Positions 14,901 to 22,708 of a stretch of DNA of 64,000 nucleotides are shown here, in pieces. A program made the translations under genes and the position numbers. The DNA is from Rhizobiaceae bacterium. Lineage in GTDB: Bacteria > Pseudomonadota > Alphaproteobacteria > Rhizobiales > Rhizobiaceae. The notes under the pieces were generated by a model. The model searched no databases. It worked only from the letters and a program-made list of their open reading frames with translations, and was not told where the DNA came from. The stretch lies in contig JACVCH010000009.1 in NCBI GenBank assembly GCA_016742175.1, forward strand, positions 1 to 64,000, in the 5' to 3' direction. Each line of letters begins with the position of its first letter. The stretch's first letter is position 1.

Positions 14901-15875
14901 ATGAGCAATCCTCAAATTGCCGTCGTTATCCCCTGCTACAAGGTCACCGCGCACGTCATTGGAGTGATCGCTAAAATTGGTCCGGAGGTTGCCCATATCT
15001 TCGCTGTTGATGACTGTTGTCCAGATAACTCCGGCCAATTCATCAAGGACAACTGTCATGACCTGCGTGTGAAGGTAATCCGTCACGCCATCAATAGGGG
15101 CGTTGGCGGCGCTGTCATGACCGGCTACCGTGAGGCGATCAATGTTGGCGCTGAAATCATCGTCAAGATCGATGGCGATGGGCAGATGAACCCAGCTCTT
15201 CTCCCGGCTTTCGTTCGACCGATAGTCAGCGGTGAAGCCGACTACACCAAGGGCAATCGTTTTTTTGACCTGGACGAGGTAGCAGCGATGCCGCGTATTC
15301 GCCTGATTGCCAACGCGGGCCTCTCAATGATGAACAAGCTGTCATCGGGGTACTGGAATATCTTCGACCCCACGAATGGCTATACCGCGATCCACGCTGA
15401 AATTGCCAAAAGTCTTCCCCTGAACAAGATCCACAATCGATACTTTTTTGAAACCGACATGCTCTTTCGGTTGAACTCAATTCGAGCGGTCGTGGTCGAC
15501 GTTCCCATGTCGGCCGTTTACGGCGATGAAGTGAGCAATCTGAGCCACCGCCGCGCGCTGTGGGATTTTGGCATCGGCCACCTACGCAACCTGGCGAAGC
15601 GGATCGGGTACAACTACTTTCTTCGCGACATGTCGCTTGCGTCGATCGAGCTGGTTTTAGGAATTGCCCTTCTTCTTTTCGGGTTGACGTTCGGCACTTT
15701 CGCGTGGGCCAAGTCCATACTTCACGATGCGACAGCTTCGGCGGGCACTGTCATGCTTGCTGCCCTCCCGATTGTGCTGGGAACCCAGCTAATTCTCTCG
15801 TTTCTGTCATACGACATCAGCAACGTGCCAACCCGCCCCAAGCATCGCTTTTCAAATGCGCCGCGCGTCGAATGA
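14901..15875 (+). CDS. gtrB: Bactoprenol glucosyltransferase, GtrB-like
   Basis: A family-2 glycosyltransferase of 324 residues: N-terminal GT-A domain with VVIPCYK, a VDD motif (FAVDDCCPDNS, about 37) and the metal-binding DGDGQ (about 92), and two C-terminal membrane helices (about 248-272 and 281-305), as in GtrB/DPM1-type enzymes. It would move glucose from UDP-glucose onto undecaprenyl phosphate on the cytoplasmic face. Its stop overlaps the gtrA start. Together the three gtr genes are a lysogenic conversion module altering the host O-antigen, plausibly blocking superinfection by the same phage through the tail-spike receptor. Confidence 0.85.
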   Translation: MSNPQIAVVIPCYKVTAHVIGVIAKIGPEVAHIFAVDDCCPDNSGQFIKDNCHDLRVKVIRHAINRGVGGAVMTGYREAINVGAEIIVKIDGDGQMNPALLPAFVRPIVSGEADYTKGNRFFDLDEVAAMPRIRLIANAGLSMMNKLSSGYWNIFDPTNGYTAIHAEIAKSLPLNKIHNRYFFETDMLFRLNSIRAVVVDVPMSAVYGDEVSNLSHRRALWDFGIGHLRNLAKRIGYNYFLRDMSLASIELVLGIALLLFGLTFGTFAWAKSILHDATASAGTVMLAALPIVLGTQLILSFLSYDISNVPTRPKHRFSNAPRVE

Positions 15876-16237
15876 TGATTGGACGATACACCGCTGTCCA
15901 GGTCGCCTGCTTCCTTCTGGACTTCCTCATATTCACGATTTTGATCTGGGCCGGCCTCCACCCAGTCGCAAGCAATCTAGGCTCTCGGATAATTTCGGGT
16001 CTCACGGCCTTCATGGCTCACCGGCATTTGACGTTCGAGGCAACAAGCGGGCCTGTGCATCAGCAGGCCCGTCGATATTTTGCTCTCTGGGTGATCAACC
16101 TACCCGCCACCAGCCTGATGGTGGGGCTGTTCGCATGGATTTCAGGTAATCCCTTCCTAGCCAAGATTGCATCGGACGGGGTCAGCTTCGTCGCCAACTA
16201 TCTGTTGTCCCGACGATTGATATTCACGGCGCGCTAA
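15872..16237 (+). CDS. gtrA: GtrA-like flippase
   Basis: A 121-residue protein with four membrane segments and a GtrA-family pattern: RYTAVQVACFLLDFLIF opening, a HRHLTF motif between helices two and three, and FVANYLLSRRLIF at the C terminus. It is coupled to gtrB by an ATGA overlap at 15872-15875. GtrA proteins are thought to flip undecaprenyl-phosphate-glucose to the periplasmic side. Its TAA overlaps the TAG of the convergent tail-spike gene. Confidence 0.85.
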   Translation: MMIGRYTAVQVACFLLDFLIFTILIWAGLHPVASNLGSRIISGLTAFMAHRHLTFEATSGPVHQQARRYFALWVINLPATSLMVGLFAWISGNPFLAKIASDGVSFVANYLLSRRLIFTAR

Positions 16238-18189
16238 ACATCCGTCATCGTGCTGGTAATGACGCCGGAGGTATTGGTTTTGACGCAACCGAACGTGCGA
16301 TAAGAACCAATCCCCGTAATGCCCAGCGATGCGTTGTCGCTGAACACGCAGCCGTCAAAGATCGTGTTCGCAGAAGGACTTTGCAGGTTTGCCCAGCGGA
16401 CATAGCAGTCCCGAAAGCGAAACGCTTTGCCGGTGGGCAAATTGACCGTGCCCAGTGATCCGGCGGATTGGAAATTGCAGGCGTCGAACGAGTTGAGAAA
16501 GCCGCGCCCGACCAGATCCGCGTATGTGTTTGCTTCACACCAGAGCGACTTGAAACTGTTGCGCTGGTTGGTGTTCGAGTCCTGAATGTCTATTCCCGTC
16601 CCGCAGCCCTCAGACGTTCCACCGAGGAAGACATTTCCAGCAGCGCGCTCAATGTTGATGCCCTGGCTGATGCCGCCTTCCATTCGAACATTGATGAAGG
16701 TGCAGTCCGCCGTGAAGTAGCCCTCGCTGCTGTGGTTCAGCCAGATGCCGCGATCCGCCTTATACGTCTGCCCGAACGTGTCCGGTCGATACTGCAAATC
16801 CTTGAAGACCGATGCGACGGCGAAGTTGATGTTGAAGGCGGCGCTGTAGGGCGTGACGCCTGGGCTGATCGCGGCCCGCACATTGCGAACCTCAATGTCG
16901 TCGATATCGGCATGGACCATGCCGCGCATGTAAAGGCCGTCGATCGTGGCAGAGTTGCCCTTGAGGATCAGGCTCTTGATCGTCATACCTGACATGTTGG
17001 CGCCGGTCGCGGCACCCACGTCGCATTTGAAGATTGGTCCAGTCCCGATCGCCTCGATAATCGGATGACCCACACCGAGGATCGAGCGACCAGCAGCCGC
17101 CCAATTCGTTCCAGCCTGAACCGGATACGAAAGCGACCGGTCAAGGATGTGCATCGGCTTGCCAAGGTAGTCAGCAGCGGCAAGGCAATCGAGGAAAGCC
17201 TGCGTGCAATCCGATTGACCTTCCGCGCCGAACATCAGCGGATGCAGGAAGGTGGTGTCGACACGCGCCCAGACCTTTTCACTGGCCGGAGCATCGTCCG
17301 CCGCGACGAACACGCCTTCCGCGACGTCGGCCGTCACCGCAGCGGTGTAGTCGCCTTCGCGCAGTACAAACGGTCCCTCGCGACCCGGTTCGGTCAGGAA
17401 GCGAAAACTGTTTTCGGAAGTGTCAAGAGCCGCCAGCGCGGAGCGGGTGCTAACCGACACGCCCGGCGGAACCGGAAAGCCGCCGACGATGTAGCCATCG
17501 CCTGCCGGATTAACGACCAGAGGATTGCCCGCATCGGCAACCGTGATAGGCGGAAAATTGAGCGCGTCCAAAACCGCTTCAGCAGCGTCCGCCGCTGTCT
17601 CCGCACGGCTCGCCGCATCTTCGGCCGCAGCAACGGCGATGTGGATCGGTGCCACCTTGTTCAGAACGGCGAACGCGGCGCCGGTGAAGAGCAGCAGCGC
17701 GGCATTGCCGGCCGACAGCTCCTTCGCTTCGAGGTCCGTCCCATCGATGTAGCGGATCGGATACGTGCCGACGCCCGTCACCTGGACCGTGGCGGCGCCA
17801 GTATTATCGGCAGCGGGCGTCAGGCTGTAGAGCCGGTTGTTCATGAAGGGCGAGGGCTGCGCAACGATCAGCGCATCCGCCGTTCCAGTCGGCGCAGCGA
17901 GCGGCGTCACGACCGCGCGGCCGAACAGACGGTCGAACGTCATCGGCTCCCAGGCCGAGCCGGTCGCGTCCCATTCCTTCAGCACTGCCGGGTCAAGGTT
18001 CTTGTCCAGCCACAGCTTATCCGTCGCCGGGGGCGTCATGCCGTCGACCATGTTGTCGAACACGCCGGCAGCACGCAGCGCGGCCAGCGTCAATTCGGAC
18101 TGGCGCACCATCTTGCCGGTGTTGCTCGTCAAGGTCGGCGAGGTCGTGAAGACGCCGTAGTGCAGGCTGTCGTCGAATTCAGTCGGCAT
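16234..18189 (-). CDS. Tail spike/tail fibre with right-handed beta-helix
   Basis: A 651-residue structural protein. The first ~110 residues probably attach to the tail; a short Ala/Glu helix (about 188-210, AAAEDAASRAETAADAAEA) separates them from a glycine/asparagine-rich region (about 345-620) with repeated short strands, e.g. NMSGMTIKSLILKGNS and GIWLNHSSEGYFTADC, typical of a pectate-lyase-like beta-helix. Such domains bind and often cut surface polysaccharide, here probably the host O-antigen, which links this gene to the adjacent gtr cassette. No catalytic residue can be named with certainty. It is the last virion gene of the leftward operon. Confidence 0.78.
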   Translation of the reverse strand: MPTEFDDSLHYGVFTTSPTLTSNTGKMVRQSELTLAALRAAGVFDNMVDGMTPPATDKLWLDKNLDPAVLKEWDATGSAWEPMTFDRLFGRAVVTPLAAPTGTADALIVAQPSPFMNNRLYSLTPAADNTGAATVQVTGVGTYPIRYIDGTDLEAKELSAGNAALLLFTGAAFAVLNKVAPIHIAVAAAEDAASRAETAADAAEAVLDALNFPPITVADAGNPLVVNPAGDGYIVGGFPVPPGVSVSTRSALAALDTSENSFRFLTEPGREGPFVLREGDYTAAVTADVAEGVFVAADDAPASEKVWARVDTTFLHPLMFGAEGQSDCTQAFLDCLAAADYLGKPMHILDRSLSYPVQAGTNWAAAGRSILGVGHPIIEAIGTGPIFKCDVGAATGANMSGMTIKSLILKGNSATIDGLYMRGMVHADIDDIEVRNVRAAISPGVTPYSAAFNINFAVASVFKDLQYRPDTFGQTYKADRGIWLNHSSEGYFTADCTFINVRMEGGISQGINIERAAGNVFLGGTSEGCGTGIDIQDSNTNQRNSFKSLWCEANTYADLVGRGFLNSFDACNFQSAGSLGTVNLPTGKAFRFRDCYVRWANLQSPSANTIFDGCVFSDNASLGITGIGSYRTFGCVKTNTSGVITSTMTDV

Positions 18190-18287
18190 GTGTTTACCCC
18201 AATAGGACGCGAGCCGCCCAGGCGACTTGCGTTGGTCTGCGATTTGCGGTTGAGATGCGATCCCATGCGGAGCCAGGAGGCAGCGGC

Positions 18288-18494
18288 ATGAAATTCGTAG
18301 TTTCCGGCCTAACGGTCGCGTTCTGCTTCTGGATGTGGATGCGGTATCAGGACACCGACAAGTGGCGGTATCTCGTGATCGGCGGCGTCGCGCTGGTCAT
18401 CGGCTTGGCGGTTCACAGCTACGTTCGCGGCCCGGTGCCATATGGCGACGACGAGCTTGCCTGCTACCGCTTTCGTGGCAACGAGTGCCTTTAG
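18288..18494 (+). CDS. Small membrane protein (68 aa) of unknown role
   Basis: The ATG at 18288 has an AGGAGG SD seven bases upstream. Two hydrophobic segments (about 1-17 and 28-44) are followed by a short charged tail with two Cys (ACYRFRGNEC). It is on the plus strand between two leftward virion genes, and its TAG overlaps the TAA of the large internal virion gene. It could be a moron or an antisense-encoded lysis or exclusion protein; nothing more specific can be said. Confidence 0.6.
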   Translation: MKFVVSGLTVAFCFWMWMRYQDTDKWRYLVIGGVALVIGLAVHSYVRGPVPYGDDELACYRFRGNECL

Positions 18495-21400
18495 CGCACG
18501 GCGTCCTGCATCTCGGGCTTGAAACCTCGAAATGCTGAGTTGTCTTGCAGCCCGAACCCGCCTTCGATCAGCCACCTGAAATACGGCAGCGACTTTCCCG
18601 GCACCATATTGAACATCGTCGTGACGTCGCCAGGCGTCGGGTCCGCCCGTCCGAAGCTCGCCTGCGCTCCTAGCCCCAGCAACGTCGTCAGGTCCGTACC
18701 GAGCTGGAACGTCGGCCCCATTGCCGCACCGAAGGCATTTCGTGTGGCATAGCGCGAGGCCGGCTGCGCTTGGCTCCGTTCAGGAAAGAGCGCCGCCATC
18801 CCCGTATAGACGCCTGTTCCCCCCAGCTTCTCCCAGGTGTTGTTGATTTCGAAGCCGATCGACATGACGCCCGAACGGTCGAGGCCTTCAGCGATCCATG
18901 TGCCGGGATTGTCGGACACTTCGCGGCCGGACTCGATCTGCTTCAGCGCGTAGACGAGCGCGCCGAGCGTCGCCATGCCGATAAAGCCAGTCATGACCGA
19001 ACCCGGCCCTTCCTGAAGGCCACGCATGAGCATGCGCTGATGCGAGGCGAGCGCGAAGGACTTGAACTGCCCGAGAGCGCGACCGCCCGGCGTGTTCATG
19101 AACAGCGGCACGTCGCCCATTCCCTTGGTGACGATCGTGCCGTCGACATCCTTGTTCAGGGCCGCAGCGAAGGCACGCCGCGCGCCGTCATCCGTCCAGC
19201 GCTCGACACCCGGAATATGGACGTTGCCTTCCACCTGCCCGAATTCCTGAAACTGGCGCGCGATGCGCTCAGCCATGAAGCGGTCGATGCCGACAAAACC
19301 CATGTATTTCATTTCGCGCGGATCAAGCGCGTCGAAGTCGCCAAGCGTGTTCTTGAGCACCCGGTTCTGCACGAGCACCGACGTGATCGACTTCTGCATG
19401 TCGTTCCACCAGGGCAGCAACGTCAGCTTGGAGAAGACCGACGTTGTGTTCTGAAGGAACCGCTCGAAAGGCGAGTTCTGTGCGTAAGGGTCGGCAAGTT
19501 CGGCCATGGTGGCGAGGCGCGACTGAAGCATCCGCTCCGTGACGGCGCCCATGATCTTCGCATCCTGCACCGAGAGCTTTATCGCCCTGAAGTTCGTGAT
19601 CAGCGGCTTGATGCCCTCGTTCATGTAGCGGCCGAGGCCGTTCACCATCGCCGGCCGATAGGCATCGGACAGCGACGAGAACCAGACGCCACCGAGGATG
19701 CGGATGTAGTTGAAGGCCATCGCCGCGTTGAGCACGCGGGCGAAATTGGTGTGCTGGCTGTCAAGCTTGTACTGCCCGCGCAGCACGTCGCGCATGGCCG
19801 CAACGTCCTCGACATCGCGCTTCTCTCGCGCGGCAAGCGACTGAAGCTCGCTTTCCTTCTTGGCCGGCGACAGGTCCGAGGCGCGCACGCCCTCACGCAG
19901 GCTGGCATAGTCGGCTGCAATGCCTTCGATCTGCTCCTTCATCGTCGGGCTGCCAAACTTGCGCGCCAGCTCGACATCAGCCGCCATGACGCGTGCATAG
20001 CGCCGCGCGATCAGCTCGATATCCTGTTCAAGGAATTCCTCAATCACCTCGTCGGGAATGTTGAAGGTGCGATCCTTCAGCGGCCCGCGCGCGGCGATCG
20101 TCATGTCATAGGACGGCATGCCCTGCGAAGCACGGCCGGTCAGCGTCGAGAAGATATCGTCAAGGATGCCCTCGACATAATCCGCGCGGTCGGCTTCCGA
20201 GATGAATTCAGGGATTTCCTGCTTCACCTTCGGAACCATAGGCTCGAGTTTGTCGGCCTTGGTCTTCAGCCCGTCGATCAGCGCGTCGGAGCGGCCGAGT
20301 TCGATTTCCTTGGCGCGCAGTTCCGCGATCATCTCGTCGGTTGCCGAGCCTTCCGCTTCCATGCGCTTCAGCGCGTCGATACGGCGGCGCATCGGCCGTT
20401 GTGCGAGCTTCGCCTTGAAGAGGTCGCGCTTGGTCGTGGCATAGTCGACGACGAGCGACACACGCGGCGAGGCGTTCGCCAGGTCGGCCACCTGATCCAG
20501 CTCGCTTTCCAGCTCGTCGAGCGCTTCACGCAGCGGCTTCGCTTCGGCTTCCGTGATCTGGCGTTCGCCAGCCATCTTGTCGGTGATCGCGTCGAAGTCT
20601 TCGAGTTCCTGCTCGAAGCGGCTGATCCGCGTGTCGAGGCCATCGACGTTCTGTTCGGCCCGTCGCACGCCAGCAATGAAGTCGCGGACCTGGCGCACTG
20701 TCGAATTCGGATCGAGGCCAACGCTTTCCAGCCATTCGCTGGCGACGCGATCAATGTTCTCGGCGAACTCTTCCGCCGCCGCCTCATCGGCCGTGCGCAA
20801 CGGTCGACCGGCCAGCTCGTCGCGAATGGCTTCCATAACCGAGATGGGATCGGCATAGCCGGCGCCGTCTTCCGGCAGGTCGGCCAGAACGTCATGTTCC
20901 GACTTCACGAAGTTGTCGACATCGCCAATGCCGCTATCCTTGCGGAACAGGCCGGGGTTCGTCTTCGGCGTCACGTCCAGCGCCCGCAATTCGCGATCCA
21001 GCTTCGAGCCGATCCGCACGCCGCCCTTGGCACGGATGATCGACAGGACCGGGCTGCGCTCGCTGAAGGGCCGCTTGCGGTTGGCCGAGCGGGCAGCAGC
21101 GCGCGCGTCCTTGACCGCCTGCACCATGCCCTGCGTTTCGTCGAGGTTGCGCAGGGCGGCGACAAGCTGTTGGGGCGCGCGTTCGGTCAAGGCGCTGGCA
21201 CGCTGCCGGCGCATCCCTTCGAGCGACCCCACCTTGCGCCCACGGATGGCGGCGCGCTCGGCAAGACGTTCTTCCAAATTGTCGAGCCGTCCGGTCACCC
21301 GGTCCAGCGCCTCGCGCTGCTTGTCCGCATCGACGATCCGATTGCCGATCCTGATTTCGTCGGCCTTGAACTGTATCTGGTCGATCTGGTCGGAGAGCCA

Positions 21401-22708
21401 AGGACGCACGACTTCGCGGAAACGGTCTTCCTGAGCATTCAGCTTTCGCGAATTCCAGATGCGCGTGAGGTAGGAGACAGCGGTCTTCACATCCACATCA
21501 GGCGGGAGAAGTCCGACTTCGATAGCCGCTTGCTTCAGAGGCTCGAACAGATTGCGACGCCAGGCTGACGCCGCCTTGGACACCGCGTCGTTGGGGCCGA
21601 CATCGCCCCGGCGCATGGCCCGGCTGACTTCCTCGCGGAACGCGGTCGGAGACATATTCAGGCCGGTTTTACGCGCGTCGCGGTAGATCTGGTTTTGCTC
21701 TTCCAGACCCTTCGTCAGGACGCCACGGTCCCAATATTTCACCGCGGACTCGACAGCGATGTTGCCTTCGCCGCGCGTGTTCTTCTCGATGTAGAAGCCG
21801 GTTTCGGTGATATCGGCCATGACCGACCGATGAGCCTTTGACGGGCTTTGCGCTGCCCGCAGGATTGGGCTGACCTTCGCCATGGCCTTGCCCGCGACCT
21901 TGGCCGCGCCGCCTTCGATCGCGAAGTCTTCAAGGTTCACCCGATCGACAGCCGCCGCACCCGCGCTTTGTCCTTCGCGCATACCTTCACGGATGCCGGA
22001 CATCGCCTCGTCGGTGATGTCGGGTTCTGCACGCGCGCGCTCGACCGCCTGAAGCGCAGCAGCCCTTTCCGCCTTCGAGAACAGGGCACCAGCGCCCGCG
22101 CCGAGCAAACCGCCCAGAACAGCGCCCGCACCCACCGCCATAGCGCTTTCGCTCATAGGGCGCGTTTGCTGCGTCGCCTGCAATGCAGTTTCCGAGACAC
22201 CGGCAGCAAGGGCACCCGCAGCGCCCGTCGACAGCGCCGTGCGGGCCACAGTCGCGCCAGTGGTCGCGCCTCGCACCAGAGCGCCGCCCGGCAGGAGTGT
22301 CGGCAGGTCAAAGATGGCCGCTCCGAACGATGCAGCAATGCCGCCCCAGCCGCCGGCTTCCAGCGTGCGACGGTCTTCGCGCTCCATGTCGATTTGCGAT
22401 TTCATGGCCGCAAGCGCGCGGCGGTTGGCGACCGGCGCGAACCGATCCCAATGCTCTTCGTAGGGCGTGCCCTCGATTTCCTTCCACACGACATCGCCGG
22501 TGACGCCTTCTTCCGGCTCGTGGATGTCGATGCCCGCCAGGTGATTGTTGACGGCCGATCCAATGATGTTGTCTTGGCGAAACGCGGCACCGACCAGTTC
22601 GCCGACGCCCGGTCCCGCCTGATCGGCAAGACCGACATCGGGGCGGTAGTCGATGCCACCATAGGAAGCCAGCGCCGGCCGGTCGTCATCGTATCGAATG
22701 ATCGGCAT
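18491..22708 (-). CDS. Large internal virion (ejection) protein, T7 gp16 position
   Basis: A 1405-residue protein. It has a Gly/Ala-rich hydrophobic stretch (about 125-215), long helical, charged regions with coiled-coil character (about 440-540 and 690-860) and a more hydrophobic C-terminal 350 residues (for example GFIGMATLGALVYAL near 1245). Size, composition and position directly after the transglycosylase protein match the large ejection proteins of T7-like podoviruses (T7 gp16), which leave the virion and form a channel across the cell envelope during DNA entry. Its start overlaps the upstream stop by one base. The sequence is not closely T7-like, so the assignment rests on context. Confidence 0.72.
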   Translation of the reverse strand: MPIIRYDDDRPALASYGGIDYRPDVGLADQAGPGVGELVGAAFRQDNIIGSAVNNHLAGIDIHEPEEGVTGDVVWKEIEGTPYEEHWDRFAPVANRRALAAMKSQIDMEREDRRTLEAGGWGGIAASFGAAIFDLPTLLPGGALVRGATTGATVARTALSTGAAGALAAGVSETALQATQQTRPMSESAMAVGAGAVLGGLLGAGAGALFSKAERAAALQAVERARAEPDITDEAMSGIREGMREGQSAGAAAVDRVNLEDFAIEGGAAKVAGKAMAKVSPILRAAQSPSKAHRSVMADITETGFYIEKNTRGEGNIAVESAVKYWDRGVLTKGLEEQNQIYRDARKTGLNMSPTAFREEVSRAMRRGDVGPNDAVSKAASAWRRNLFEPLKQAAIEVGLLPPDVDVKTAVSYLTRIWNSRKLNAQEDRFREVVRPWLSDQIDQIQFKADEIRIGNRIVDADKQREALDRVTGRLDNLEERLAERAAIRGRKVGSLEGMRRQRASALTERAPQQLVAALRNLDETQGMVQAVKDARAAARSANRKRPFSERSPVLSIIRAKGGVRIGSKLDRELRALDVTPKTNPGLFRKDSGIGDVDNFVKSEHDVLADLPEDGAGYADPISVMEAIRDELAGRPLRTADEAAAEEFAENIDRVASEWLESVGLDPNSTVRQVRDFIAGVRRAEQNVDGLDTRISRFEQELEDFDAITDKMAGERQITEAEAKPLREALDELESELDQVADLANASPRVSLVVDYATTKRDLFKAKLAQRPMRRRIDALKRMEAEGSATDEMIAELRAKEIELGRSDALIDGLKTKADKLEPMVPKVKQEIPEFISEADRADYVEGILDDIFSTLTGRASQGMPSYDMTIAARGPLKDRTFNIPDEVIEEFLEQDIELIARRYARVMAADVELARKFGSPTMKEQIEGIAADYASLREGVRASDLSPAKKESELQSLAAREKRDVEDVAAMRDVLRGQYKLDSQHTNFARVLNAAMAFNYIRILGGVWFSSLSDAYRPAMVNGLGRYMNEGIKPLITNFRAIKLSVQDAKIMGAVTERMLQSRLATMAELADPYAQNSPFERFLQNTTSVFSKLTLLPWWNDMQKSITSVLVQNRVLKNTLGDFDALDPREMKYMGFVGIDRFMAERIARQFQEFGQVEGNVHIPGVERWTDDGARRAFAAALNKDVDGTIVTKGMGDVPLFMNTPGGRALGQFKSFALASHQRMLMRGLQEGPGSVMTGFIGMATLGALVYALKQIESGREVSDNPGTWIAEGLDRSGVMSIGFEINNTWEKLGGTGVYTGMAALFPERSQAQPASRYATRNAFGAAMGPTFQLGTDLTTLLGLGAQASFGRADPTPGDVTTMFNMVPGKSLPYFRWLIEGGFGLQDNSAFRGFKPEMQDAVR

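Noticed and set aside
18770-21568. 932-codon plus-strand frame opposite the large internal virion protein
   Set aside because: His/Arg-rich antisense shadow of a highly biased codon pattern; no start signal or domain.
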